From: Cafeteria roenbergensis
Lineage: Eukaryota; Sar; Bigyra; Bicosoecida; Cafeteriaceae
Direction of reading: 5' to 3'
Assembly (NCBI GenBank): GCA_008330645.1
Contig: VLTN01000023.1
Span: 310,001-374,000 of the forward strand
DNA: 64,000 bases
Position numbers and translations under genes: made by a program. The notes below the pieces were generated by a model that was not told the DNA's origin, did no database searches, and worked only from the letters and a program-made list of their open reading frames with translations. Shown in pieces: positions 11,201-21,168 of the stretch. Every line of letters begins with the position of its first letter. Position 1 is the first letter of the stretch.

Positions 11201-11464
11201 CGCGTGTTTCACTTCGACGTGAGCATCCGCCTCCCGTTCCTGGGCGAGGCAGCAGGGTACCGCGGATTCCTCTTCGACGGGGAGTTTTGCGACGAGGCCG
11301 ACCCGTGGGGAGCGCTGCGAAGGGATCGAGCGAGGCAGCAGCGCAAGGCTGCGGCAGCAGAGGACTGCGCGGGGCTTGCCCCGACCGCCGTCGCAGACCC
11401 GCACGCTCGAGCGTGCAGCGCGGAGGAGCACGGCAGAGGCGGCGTGCAGAGCAATCGCGCCTGA
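8219..11464 (+). CDS. Saccharopine-dehydrogenase-like NAD(P)-binding protein with DUF4166-like C-terminus
   Basis: A single-exon gene of 1081 residues. The N-terminus has a Rossmann motif (VAVLGGTGAFGQAACRLL), then DVSDSAALEALVRAEGVDAVIDTVGPFQ and GARLYTDLADAGDYV, typical of the saccharopine-dehydrogenase NADP-binding family (PF03435) of uncertain substrate. From about residue 800 the pattern FRGRVMVTGGAGAVGWLMRR, a Leu/Phe-Pro segment, EEVWHRLFGG and late FHFDVSIRLPFLGEAAGYRG resembles DUF4166, which accompanies such domains in bacteria and some eukaryotes. Between them lies low-complexity sequence: a Gly run near 9600 and four SSSVA repeats. It is not the lysine-pathway enzyme itself, since the rest of that enzyme is missing. 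Substrate unknown. Confidence 0.8.
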   Translation: MSSSRVFTVAVLGGTGAFGQAACRLLASEAAQESGAPGRQSRMRVLVVGRRAAPAGEAVAEAVRSHARQASASVTSSAKRVPALQGGGPAVAAWVDYRSVDVSDSAALEALVRAEGVDAVIDTVGPFQGKVSADGGAAFATPRACLKAGARLYTDLADAGDYVAALPAALQEDAARLGATVLTGASTVPALSGSVLSRLSGRAVGGESGALPASRRGACVTGSVPMLTVSRVRSSITPGNDAPRGDAVVAAIVGYAGSPLRRWRDGQWTSVPGWGETAVGAIRGVPPRVGGSTAPEGSAPASAATTQRDDAGRRDPPRGTPGPAAGLLSDPGHIVSPEPLSVTQAAEHAALAGCFSRLFSACDAPDALLWPAELVPPSNGPAPLRSSEFEAGLELWWMHLGLAALALPVRAGLVPGERGLEPAAPALKAAADAVRWMGTDRGGMRVRVDGWVEGQPLVCGGGGGGGGGAGTRAGRGGGDGGSGWCAAGAADAANGAGGVGGSGSSGDSVSAAARTAGPVAASAGGQGASALLSESSSSVASSSVASSSVASSSVADRDEGWAALGAQAVVVPTALPVRREWHLIAGRGHGPYVPVTAAVALVLAERRRRDLESGAAAKPPARPDRRSLKGASGRPRGEAASAAGAGWEEAALRPGARHAGGAVPVDEFRSVWRRHGLAVDAAEFVLPTGSAARSLAAGGGRVEVALPGPCSATGQWPWEGLVGEAALTPGAAAVSEWSPSGFEALRSRQRSPGWPGSEAVPGGARVAPHSAPPLWRSAMGEEAWARLGPAVRRAHEWPDDARVTAKTFRGRVMVTGGAGAVGWLMRRALGFPEATGVTTLVFASDSDTPRPHTLPIEVRMRRCPVSGEEVWHRLFGGGEGGEAGPPAGQAGHAVTRQSLGDGAGDAGLVREQPLVGLPGGSFARLPAAVVLQPASAPSPDRGGGDALVMEACKQKVFGLPLPSFLQPRVLGREWEGPIPKEFGEEFEAKRRAGARVFHFDVSIRLPFLGEAAGYRGFLFDGEFCDEADPWGALRRDRARQQRKAAAAEDCAGLAPTAVADPHARACSAEEHGRGGVQSNRA
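9824..9883 (+). repeat. 15-bp coding minisatellite, four copies
   Basis: Four tandem copies of a 15-bp unit (TCCTCCTCCGTCGCC; the third has one change, the last ends in G) encode SSSVA repeats inside the saccharopine-dehydrogenase-like protein. Confidence 0.9.
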
Positions 11465-12051
11465 CGCGACGAGCGCGCGCCCCGATTCCCCCCGGTCCCA
11501 AGCCGTGCTAGATGTGCTGCCTTGGAGCGGGGCGGCCTGCTGGGGCGCACACAGTCCCGCAGCATGCGGGCGCACGGCTGGCGTGTCCTCGCGCGAGGAC
11601 ACGCCGGCCGCGTGCTTTGTGCCTGTGCCCATCGCGTCGAGCCCCGTGTGACGACGTCACCTCTCCTGGGCTGCTGCTGCCTGCTGGCTCGGACGGAGCG
11701 ATCGCGGCGCGTCCCCGAGCCTTGTGTCGTGCGCTGGCTTCGCGCAACAATTGGGAGAGCAACCACAAGACTTGACACCCAACGCGTTGGCATTCAGCGC
11801 TCGGCTTCCGCTTGCTTGGGCAGCGACACATTCATGCAGCATTGGAACGCGCATCAGGCGTCCAAGGCGTGCGACCCATACGATGTTGTTCAGGTCCAAA
11901 CCGCCCTTGCAAGCCGCTGCCTCGGCGCGCGGGCTGCAGAGCTGCTGGCCCGGACAGAGCCCCGCTCGAGCAGGCTTGCCGATCGCGCCGCCCGTCCGCT
12001 CGAACGGGCGCGCCGCAGGCGCCACCCTTGGTTGGAGCTCGGGCAGGGGGA
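11465..12051. other. Intergenic, tandem plus-strand genes
   Basis: 587 nt between the saccharopine-dehydrogenase-like stop and the Timeless start, containing the palindrome listed separately. No gene seen. Confidence 0.6.
11580..11605. repeat. Perfect 26-bp palindrome
   Basis: A perfect palindrome centred on CGCG, 116 nt after the stop of the saccharopine-dehydrogenase-like gene. It could form a 3'-end hairpin in the transcript or a cruciform, or bind a dimeric protein. Its role is unknown. Confidence 0.7.
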
Positions 12052-15000
12052 ATGGAAGTGGGCCCTGGCAGCGGAACACAGGCTGCGCCAGGCGGCGACG
12101 ACCCGTTCGCCGAGCCCGACGGCCTGAGAGCTGAGCTGTTCAACTGGGCCAATGCAATCGGAGCCCACCACGAGGAGAGCATCGGCGTGGAGGAGGCCTC
12201 GGGGCCCCTGGCGGATGCAATCGCAGAGGGGCGCTCAGTGATTGCTTGGCGGCCGGGTACCGAGATGCCCCTGGCCATGAGGAGGCTCAACAAGTGAGCC
12301 CGCCACATTTGAATTGCGTCTCTGCAATCGCGCCCGCACGGACTGCGTGCTTTCCCACGAACGCGGCCGACAGTCGGCCAGGTTGCGCTGCAGCGTAGCC
12401 CTGACCTCATTGCTGGCGTGCTTGACCCTCGAAGCTCCCGCGTGTGCCGCGCTTTGCCGGGCGCAGGTACCTGCTCGACCACCGCACCAACCCCACGAGC
12501 TTCGTGCGCCTCTTCTTGGGCGAGTGGCACGTGGCCCAAGAACGGCTGCTGCCATACTTGCGCCGGTTCTGGGACATGGGCGGCAGCGACGAGTGAGCAG
12601 TGCCAGCACGCACTGCAATTTCCCCGCAGCAGTCGCAGCGCCAGCCCCGCCCGTCGCACGCCGCCTCGCTGCCCCCCTCACCTCCCCTGCGCGTCTCCTC
12701 CTCCATGCCCCTGACCGCCGTCTCGTCTGCGTCCCACCGCAGGACCGCCACGCTGCACGCCGTGCTGCGGACGCTCATCCTGCTCACCGAGCCGCCGCCG
12801 GATCGGTGTTTGCCCGTCGTCCGCCTGCGCCTCAACCGGGCGCGGCGGGAGCTGAGAGACGCCATGCTTGCCACGGCGGAGCGATTCACCGACGGGAGCG
12901 AGGCTGCATACGAAGAGGACTTGTCTGGGGAGCCGCACCCGGCGCTGTTCGACGCGGCGCCTGGCGCAGGCATCGCGCTCACGGTGGGTGCCGCGGGCGG
13001 CGACGACGGCGCCGACGACGCTGACAGCGAGGACGAGGAGACGGCCCTGCTCAGGGCCGAGCGGCAGCGGGCGGCCGCGGAGTCGAGCACCAAGTTCTCC
13101 CGGCAGGAGCGGTTTCACGCCCGAGCGCGGATGCGGCCCCGGCTGACCGGGTTGCAAGTCGTGGTTCGGCTCTGCCGGGCGGCGCTGAGTGGGGCGGGCG
13201 CGGCGCGCACCGCGGGGCAGACGCGCGTGCTGGAGTTCTCGCTGTACCTGCTGCAGAATCTTGCCGCAGTGCCCGCGGCGCCAGAGGCGGAGGCGGGGGC
13301 AGCGGGCGAGCTCGGGTCCACCGGCGTGCTGTGTGCGCCGGCGGTCTCGTCGGTCCCTGGCTCGACGTCTGCACAGGCGGCGGAGGCGGCGCGGTCGGCC
13401 GACGCGGACTTTGTTCTTGCGCTGGAGAGCGACTCCGTCCTGCGCATCGCTGCGGGGCTCTGCCCGCTGCTGGATGCATCGGAGAATATTGGCCTGGCCA
13501 AATATTTGCTCAGGCTGCTGGGGTGCCTGATCGGCAGAGCCGACGCCACGAAGCTTGTGCAGGCGGGGAGGGCAGCGGAGGCGGCGGCGCAGCAGCGGCA
13601 GGGCACCCGAGCGTCGTCGTCGTCGTCGTCGTCGGCCGCTGCCGGTCGCTTCAACGGGGCCGCTTCCATGGCCGGGCCTGCGACAAGCGCTGCGCGCGTC
13701 GCGGCCAGTGCGCGCCTTCCCGCAAAGTCCTCATCTGACCCTGACGCTGGCCGGCGGGCTGTGGTGTCGGCCGTGTCAGTGCGCCCGGCAGACGACCCGC
13801 TGGTGCAGCTGCGTCGCTCCGGCCAGCTGGGCAGAGCCGGGGCGTCGGCCGCGTCGAGCAGGCACCCCCACTTTGGAGCGGCGTTCGCTGCCCGCAGAGC
13901 GGCGGGGGGCACGTCTGTGGCAGCGTCGGCGGGGCTGACGGGCAACACCATCTACTCTGACCCTGTCGCGGGGCCCAGAGCAAAGGACGCCTCCGCTGCC
14001 CGCCGCCGTCCCGACCGGCACGGCGGCCGCACCAAGCGCATGCACGGCGTGACGGGCGACGCGCCAACCGTTGAGGCCGCGAACGAGCTCGCCTCAAGGC
14101 TCGCCGGCCAGGGCATGCTCGGCACGGGGCGGGAGGCTCGCGCCCTCGCGGCTCTGTACCGGTTCGCCTGCGCCGTCATCGGCTCGGACGGGCCTGGCTC
14201 CAGCCCGGCCAAGGGCTTCACCGTGCTGATGCGGCGAGTGAAGCGGGAGCTCGTTCGGGGCGGGGAGGAGCTCGGCGAAACCGCAGGCAGCGACTTTCTG
14301 GCGCTGGTGCGCTTCGCGCTCTCCTTCCGGGTGGAGGAGCACCGCGCGACGGAGGCGGAGGCCGCCGATGAGAGGCACGCCGCGAGAGCCGCGCTGCGGG
14401 CCCTCCGGAAGAAGGAGGCCACCGGAGAGGCGGAGGCGGACCGCGTCCTCCATCGGCTGGGAGGGCCCGACGCCGGCCCCTCCGCGGCGGAGCTGCAGGC
14501 CAAGGCAGAGGCCGCGCCACCGCCGTTCACCGGGCGGGGCGTGGGCGTGGTTCTGGATCTCTTCACGTTCACGCAGGTTGTGCAGACGGCCGACACGGCG
14601 CTGACCGCCAAGGACCTCGACGGCACCGCAGAGGCGTCCGCTGCGCTGAAGGAGATGCTCTCCACCCTGGCCGCCCTCCGCTCCTCCAGCGACCAGGACG
14701 CCCGGGGCCTTGGCACGTCAGTGACCAACTTGGTGTTCCACGAGCGCGACATTGTGGACGTGATTCCCAAGCTGCTGCGGCACTGGCAGCCCGGGCGGTT
14801 CACGAGGTCGCACCTCTTCTCGCTGATTGAGGCCGCGCACGTGGCGCTTAAGGTGGCCAGGCAGCTCGCGGACGAGGGGGCGCACGTGCTCTCCCAGCGG
14901 CGCGCGTCACGGGGCGGGGCTGGCAAGCGCAGGTCGGAGGGGGGCGGGGCGGGCTCCGGCAGCGACGACGAGGACGAAGAGGAGGCGGCCAGGCGAGCAG

Positions 15001-16871
15001 AGCGGCAGTCGCGGCGGTCAGAAGTCGCGCTGGACTTTCAGCGAGTGCTTGGCGAGTACCTCTACCGCAGCACGATGCGCGCATACGCTCAGGCAGTGTC
15101 CACGTGGCGGTACAACGGGGCGAGGCGCAACCACTACCTCGCCGTGTTCCTCAGGCGGGTGGCCTCCGCTGGCATCCCGGGCGCGCTGCCGCCCGCGGAC
15201 CGGTCCGAGGCCGGCCCCTGGCCCTTCACGTGGGAGCCTTGGCTCTGGCACGCGGAGTTTTTGCTTCCCGCCGCCGAGGCGCTGAACGAGCCGTCTGCGT
15301 GGCGGGGAGGCATCACGCCAGCCATTGCTGCGAAGCGCGCGCGGGGGGGCGGGGCCCGGCTGCGCGCGGTTCCCCGGAGCGACGCCGCGTCTCTCGTTGA
15401 GGTCCTGCGGGAGCTGTCGTCTCGATTCCTGCGCTGCGCCAAGCTCCGGCCGGTGCTTGTGGCCGAGGCCCTGCTCTGGCGAGAGCGGGCGGTCGTCGTG
15501 GAAATGGCGACAGGCTACTCGGGCGACGGCGCGATGCTGTCGGCAGGAGGCAGCTCTGCCGCCGCGAGGCGCATGGCTGAGCAGGAGGCGCTCGAGGAGG
15601 CGCGTCGGAACGCCGAGGACGCGGAGCGAGACGAGCGCGGGGAGGGGGCGGATGACGCCTCCGACGGTGAGGTGGAGTGGACTGGCGAGAACGATATGGA
15701 GGCCATGGGCCTGGCGGCCCGCTCTGCCAAGGCGGCTGCCGCATCGGCGGCGGCGGCGGCGGCGGCGGCCAACGCTGCGGCCACGTCGGCATCGGCCGGC
15801 GGCGGCGCAGGCGGCGGCGCAGCTGCGGGCACTTCCCCCCCCGTTGCGGTCCCACGGCCGCCCGGGCCGCCGGCGTGGACCCCTGCCGAGGACGCTGCGC
15901 TGCGCCGGCTGTGCCGGGAGTACGGCGACTTGCCCAGCTGGGTGGAGGCGGTGGCGGCTTCGGCCGGCGCGCCCGGAGGCCTCGCCGAGGGACGGACCGC
16001 GGATGACGTGGCGGAGCGATGCACCGCGATCGGGGCGGGGCCAGACCCGCCCGGCGCAGCGGATGTGGGCGACGGGGACGGAGCTGGCGACAGCGCGCCC
16101 GCTGCTGCAGGCGCCGCGGCTGGGAGCGCTGTCGCCGACGGCTCGAGCGGCGACGACGGGTCTTCGAGCCCGGCGGGCGGCGCCGCGGCGGCCGGCAAGC
16201 CGCCACTGTCCCGGGCGGAGACGGCCAGGAGAGCGGCAGCTCGCGCTTCAGCGGCCTTCTTGGCAGGCCCCAACGCCGAAGCGGGCACGGAGGGCAGCGG
16301 CGGCCAGACGATTCCAGCGGGGCAGACAGATGAGAGCGCCGGAGGCGACGCTGCCGCGGCGGACGCACACGCTTCCGAGGCCGTGGGGGGCATCGCGCTG
16401 CGGCGCCGGCGGGCTGTGCTTGCGTTCGTGGCGTCGACGCTGAGCTCAGCAGCGCAGGCGTGGGAGGAGGCGGAGCTGGTGGCGGAGCGGCGCAGGGATG
16501 CTCTGGCGGCAGCGCTTGGCGTGGAGCCGACTGCCCTCGCCAGCGACCGCGCGCCAGCGCAGCGCGGGTACCCTGTGGTGCCGCGCGGGGAGGAGCAGGC
16601 TGCGTGGATGGAGGCGGAGGCGGCGCGCCCGCTGCTTCGGGCGTGCGGGTGGCGGCCGCCGTCCTCCGGGCTGGGGGAGGTCTGGTGGCGCGTGGAAGGT
16701 CCTGCTGCCGCCCTGGACGCGGCGGCGGAGGCGGTGCGAGCGGCGGCCGGGCCGGAGGCGATGGCGGAGCATGCAGAGGCCGAGGAGCTGGCGGCGCGCG
16801 AGAGCGCTGTCAGTGCCTCGCCGCCACCAGGAGGCGAATCCAGCGGCACCGGCACCGGCACCGGCAACGGT

Positions 16872-16943
<72 letters not shown>

Positions 16944-17324
16944 GGCGGCGGCGCCTCCGCCCTTCTCGTTGGTGGCAAGCCTGCAAGCTTGCTCGGGGCC
17001 AGCGGAGCTGAGGCGGGGGACAGCGACGGCGAAGAGGACGGGGCTGCGACTCCGCCTCTGGTGCGGGCTGCGACGAAGAGGCCTCGCGACGGGGACCTGT
17101 CGCCTCGCGGTGCGGCTGGCGGCAGCGCCCTCGGAAACGGACCGTCCGTTGACGTGGGTGATGAGCAGGGTGCCGCGTCGCTGGCCGCGGGTTCGACCGC
17201 TTCGGCGGGCATGATTGGGGGCCAGGGCGGGTCGCAAGGGGAGTCCTCTCCAGGCAAGCGGCCCCGCCTCGGGGACGGCTCGCCTCTGGCCGAGGCTGGC
17301 GGAGACGCCACCCAGGATGGCTGA
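12052..17324 (+). CDS. TIMELESS: Timeless replication-fork protection protein
   Basis: Three exons, 12052-12293, 12467-12592 and 12743-17324, both introns GTGAGC...CAG with matching phases, give 1649 residues. Splicing joins LNK-YLLDHRTNPTSFVRLFLGEW-HVAQERLLPYL to TATLHAVLRTLILLTEP, the N-terminal Timeless helical-repeat pattern (a 'linker to LxxLTQP' stretch). FSRQERFHARARMRPRL corresponds to the conserved basic segment after it, and LVFHERDIVDVIPKLLRHWQ and EAAHVALKVARQL to the central repeats. Timeless works with Tipin at replication forks in checkpoint signalling and cohesion. The C-terminal part has an acidic EWTGENDMEAMG stretch, a SANT/Myb-like helix set (WTPAEDAALRRLCREYG) and a 24-Ser tract. 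At 1649 residues it is longer than human Timeless (about 1200), mainly through low-complexity inserts. Confidence 0.87.
16872..16943 (+). repeat. (AGC)24 coding poly-Ser
   Basis: An almost pure AGC run (last unit AGT) codes for 24 consecutive serines near the Timeless C-terminus. It is probably length-variable. Confidence 0.95.
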
Positions 17325-17497
17325 GGCTGCATGGCTTGCACGGGGCTGCGTGACGCATCGGTGTTGGGCTTGGGCTGGAATGCCTTCAATGGCGTGATGA
17401 TGGCACACGCGCGGCCCGATACGCGCGTTCGACACGGCCACACACGCGCACACGCCTCTTGGCTTGCCCCGCCCGTGCCCGAGTGCAAGCTCTCGTT

Positions 17498-17519
17498 GCC
17501 AGCGCCTGCAGGCGCTGGC
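17498..17519. repeat. Perfect 22-bp palindrome between convergent genes
   Basis: A perfect palindrome centred on CTGCAG lies in the 203-nt gap between the Timeless stop (+) and the desulfhydrase stop (-, at 17528). It sits at a shared 3' end, so it may mark termination or 3' processing for either gene. Confidence 0.7.
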
Positions 17520-17527
17520 GCTGGCGC

Positions 17528-19042
17528 CTAGGGGGAGGTGGGGGCCGCAGCCTCCACTGCCGCTGCAGTGGGCACCTCGCCGCTGCGCATCAGCTCCGAG
17601 AGCATGCCGTCCATGGCCCCGAACAGCCCGCCCGTGTGCCAGAACAGGCAGTGACGCCCCTGCAGCCCGTGGAACGCCTCCCCGAAGGACGCAGCGTCGC
17701 GGCCGGCCAGCGCTGCCGCAGTGCAGCCCAGGGCGCCGAGCATTCCCTTGCCCGTGTACGTGGCGTCTAGCAGCACGCCCGACTCGAGAGCGATGCCGTG
17801 CATAGCTCTCAAATCCTCCGCGGTGGTGCGGCCGTATCCGCTGCCCTTGAACCCCTCGACCACACTGAGGATGGACGCCGCATCCATGCTGCTCTCGAGG
17901 CCCAGGGCCTCGATCATCTCGTCGCAGTGGCCCAAGAAGTAGGCGGCGTCGTCGCACACGCACACCGCGTGGATTCGCATGCGCGAGCCGGTCAGAGCGT
18001 TCGCAATGGCGAGGCCTGCGGCCGTGCCCCCCGACCCTGTCGCCACAAACACATCCGAGGGGCGGTCCGAGCTGCTGACGTCCCTGAGCTGGGCCTCCAG
18101 CTCAGCCCACGCCTCCAGGTAGCCCCAGACGCCGTCGGCGCCAGAGCCCCCGACGGGGAGGATGTGAGCTTTGCGGCCACCCCCTCCCGCGGCAATGGAC
18201 GCAGCAAGCTCCTCCATGACCGGGAGCAGACCCGTCTTGAAGGGGACTCGGCCCGTGAGCCGAACGTTGGTGCCCATCATGCGGTGCAGCAGCGCGTTGC
18301 CGTGCCACCCAAACGCCTCATCGCCCTGGCTGGGGTCGTCTGCGCGCAACACAGCGTGCGGGCGCAGGCCGCACTGCATCGCCGCCGCGCAGGCGGCTCG
18401 TGCGTAGTTGCTTTGCACGCCCCCGCACGCAATGACGTCCGTGGCGCCTTGTTGCAGCGCGACTGCCAGCTCGAACTCGAGCTTGCGGACCTTGTTGCCT
18501 CCCAGCATGCTGCCGCTCATGTCGTCGTGCTGCGGGGCAGTGGCGGCATGCTCGCAAGTCGCACTTGGGCTCGAGCGCGTGACGGCGGTTGCGGGCGAAG
18601 GACAGTGGTGAGGCTTGCGTGATTCGCCGCGGCGGGTCGCTGGTGAGAGAGAGCTGCCCCCCCCCTCCCGCCTGGCGCGCCACATCCTCACCTTGATGGA
18701 CCAGCGAACCGAGGCCGCGAGCCGCTGCGCCTCGTCCTCCGATTGCGCGGAGGGCAAGTAGCCCAGCAGGGCGCGTTGCAGGCTCGCGCCCAGGTCAAGC
18801 GGCAGCAGTGGAGTGGGTGTCATGGCGAGCGAAATGCGCCCGGCGGGAGCATGCGCAAGCACAGCCCCAGTGACAAAGGCGGGCGGCGTGTAGCGCGCCA
18901 CCAGCGATGCTGCCCGCGCCCTGGCCGCGCTGGGCGGGGAGGCCAGCGTCGCGTCCCCAAGCTGGACGCTCAGCTCGCGCGCGGCTCCGGCGCCTCGCGC
19001 GAGGGCGGCCGCCCTCGCAGCTGCGCTCCGCGCTGCTCGCAT
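17528..19042 (-). CDS. D-cysteine desulfhydrase / ACC deaminase-like PLP enzyme
   Basis: Exons 19042-18692 and 18529-17528 (intron 18530-18691, GTGAGG...CAG, phase 0) give 450 residues. The join makes SIK-HDDMSGSMLGGNKVRKLEF, the family pattern in which the Lys of GGNK holds PLP. CGGVQSNYARA, ATGSGGTAAGL (phosphate loop) and the late Tyr segment LLDATYTGKGM are also present. The family cleaves D-cysteine to pyruvate, sulfide and ammonia, or opens 1-aminocyclopropane-1-carboxylate; the sequence alone does not choose. The start MRAARSAAARAAALARGAGA looks like a mitochondrial presequence (Arg/Ala-rich, no acidic residues). YTPPAFVTG... before exon 1 ends matches the N-terminus of plant-type enzymes. 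The 162-nt intron has no in-frame stop. It is convergent with Timeless. Confidence 0.88.
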   Translation of the reverse strand: MRAARSAAARAAALARGAGAARELSVQLGDATLASPPSAARARAASLVARYTPPAFVTGAVLAHAPAGRISLAMTPTPLLPLDLGASLQRALLGYLPSAQSEDEAQRLAASVRWSIKVRMWRARREGGGSSLSPATRRGESRKPHHCPSPATAVTRSSPSATCEHAATAPQHDDMSGSMLGGNKVRKLEFELAVALQQGATDVIACGGVQSNYARAACAAAMQCGLRPHAVLRADDPSQGDEAFGWHGNALLHRMMGTNVRLTGRVPFKTGLLPVMEELAASIAAGGGGRKAHILPVGGSGADGVWGYLEAWAELEAQLRDVSSSDRPSDVFVATGSGGTAAGLAIANALTGSRMRIHAVCVCDDAAYFLGHCDEMIEALGLESSMDAASILSVVEGFKGSGYGRTTAEDLRAMHGIALESGVLLDATYTGKGMLGALGCTAAALAGRDAASFGEAFHGLQGRHCLFWHTGGLFGAMDGMLSELMRSGEVPTAAAVEAAAPTSP

Positions 19043-19496
19043 CGCTGGCGCTGGCCGCTCTCCTTGGCCGGGCGGGAGCGGGGCCGCCGTGCGAGCGGTG
19101 GCGGTGGGCGGCGGGCGTCGTCCCTCGGCCCAGCCAGAGCCGCAGCTCGAGCGCCGACGCGCGGGCACTGCAGAATCGCGATTCGGATGTGATGTGTGCA
19201 CTGAACCGGCCCCGCAAGGGTCGGGTGGAGAGCCGTCGACGCAGCCCGCTGCCCGGTCGAGGGCAGAACTTTGCAGCGCAGCCGCTGCCCCGAGCGGAGC
19301 GCTGCCCACAGTCGCGTGTGGCAGGCGTGCGCGCGACTGCGCTGCGGGCTGGGGCGGTGGTGGCGCGAGCGAACATGTTTGGGTGGCGCTCAATATTCGG
19401 GCGACGCGCGCAAGCAGGCTGGCTCGCCGGCCCGGGGCCGCGGTCACTCGGCGCCAAGACCGCATCCGGGGCCAGGCCCTGTTTCTCAGTTGCGCA
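19043..19496. other. Divergent promoter region
   Basis: 454 nt between the desulfhydrase (-) and the armadillo gene (+). A CAATATT-like AT-richer motif lies near 19389. No other feature seen. Confidence 0.55.
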
Positions 19497-21134
19497 ATGG
19501 GTTGCGGTGCTTCACAGCCCGTTGGGCCCTCGGTGAGGCTCGCCGAGGCTCGCGCGCCTTGGAGACCGGTTGCCTGCCCGAGTAACCGATCGCAGCGGCC
19601 GAGCAGCCCGACCCTGTCCCCCTGCACGGCGCCCAGCGATCCCGGAGCGCGTTGCACGGGGCATATACGCGCACCTGACTGCCGCGCCCGCCGATGCCAG
19701 CCCCCGGAGGGCGCTGATCGCGGGATGCGCGGGGAGGGCTGGGCTGGTTGAGCGCGGCAGAGCAGGCCTTTCCCTTGGCAGCCTGCGCTCCTCGCCCCGT
19801 GCCCCCGCTCCAGCGCCTTCGCTCCCGCCCCTGCACGTGGCCGGCGCGCCGTCGCCGCCCCCGTTTCACGCGCACGGCTGTCTCGCGCTGCCGTCTCTTT
19901 TCCCACTTGCTCGGCGCTCGCAGACGCCCAAGGCCCACCAGGCAGCGCCTGCCGACAGCAACCACAAGCACGCGCCCACGCCCGCCTCGACCGGAAAGCC
20001 TGGGGAGGGCGTTGTCAGCCCTGGGGACGTGCGAAGCGGTGCCTCCGCGACGCCGTCAGCGGCCAAGCCGGGCGCCTCTGCGCCCGCGTCCGCCCCCAGC
20101 GGCAAGGCGGCAGCCGCGTCCCAAAAGTCCTCCAAGCAGGGCAGCGCAGCAGCGTCTCCCGGCGACGACGGCGCGTCCATCCCGCCCACGCCGGGCCCCG
20201 GCTCCCTCGTCGTGGAGGGGTCCATGGCCGAGCAGCTGGTTGCCGACGCATTCTCCGAGTCCGGCGTCAAGGGCCTGGTGGAGCTCGTCAGCGAGCGGGA
20301 GGACGACGTGGAGGTCCTCACAGCGGCCTTTGAGCTCCTGGCGTCTGCCTGCGCTGGCAGCGAGGACGCGCGCGGCACAGCCTACGCAACCGACGCTCTC
20401 GTCAAGGCGCTGTCTGCCATGAAGCTCTTTGAGTGGCAGCCGGCTCTGCAGGCAGGTGCCATCAAGTTCATCGCGAACATGGCGGCTGACTACGCCAAGC
20501 CCGCCGGAAAGCAGGGCGCTGTGGAGAGCGTCGTGAGCACCATGAGGGCGTCAGCTGACTCCTACCAGGTGCAGCTGCACGGCGTGCGAGCGCTCGGCTT
20601 GCTGATCAAGGAGCGGGACAACCTGGTCCGGGCGCGGGCCGCCGGGGCAGACGAGGTGATCGCCACCGTCCTTGACATGCATGCCGGCGACGGCCAGCTG
20701 GTGTACCGGGCTGGCGACCTGCAGAGCCGGCTGGAGACCATCACCGAGGCGGAGGCGACCGAGGCGGTGGCGCGCGTTCCCGAGTCGAGCAAGAACCCGT
20801 GGTCTCGCCTGAAGCAGGCTGTGTTCACCGGCCAGGCCAAGAAGATCAGCGAGGGCATGCTGCCTGGCATGCACGGGATCAGCGGGCAGGTGGCGGCCAA
20901 GATGCAGGAGGGAGTGGAGCCGTTGCTGAACTACATGGTGGAACGGATGCGCAGCGCGGAGGCGGTGCGCTGGTGCTGCGACGCCCTCGCGACCATGTGC
21001 GCCGGGAACGGTGAGTGTTTCGTAGCGCTGGCCGCCCGCGGCGCGCAGCGCACCCGCACCATGGCTGGCTGCACGGATGCGCCGCTGCTGCTGAGTCGCT
21101 GCTGCTGCTGCTGCTGAGTCGCTGCTGCTGCTGA

Positions 21135-21168
<34 letters not shown>

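Noticed and set aside
8219-11464. Lysine-pathway saccharopine dehydrogenase
   Set aside because: Only the Rossmann part resembles it; the substrate domain is different, so no lysine role is claimed.
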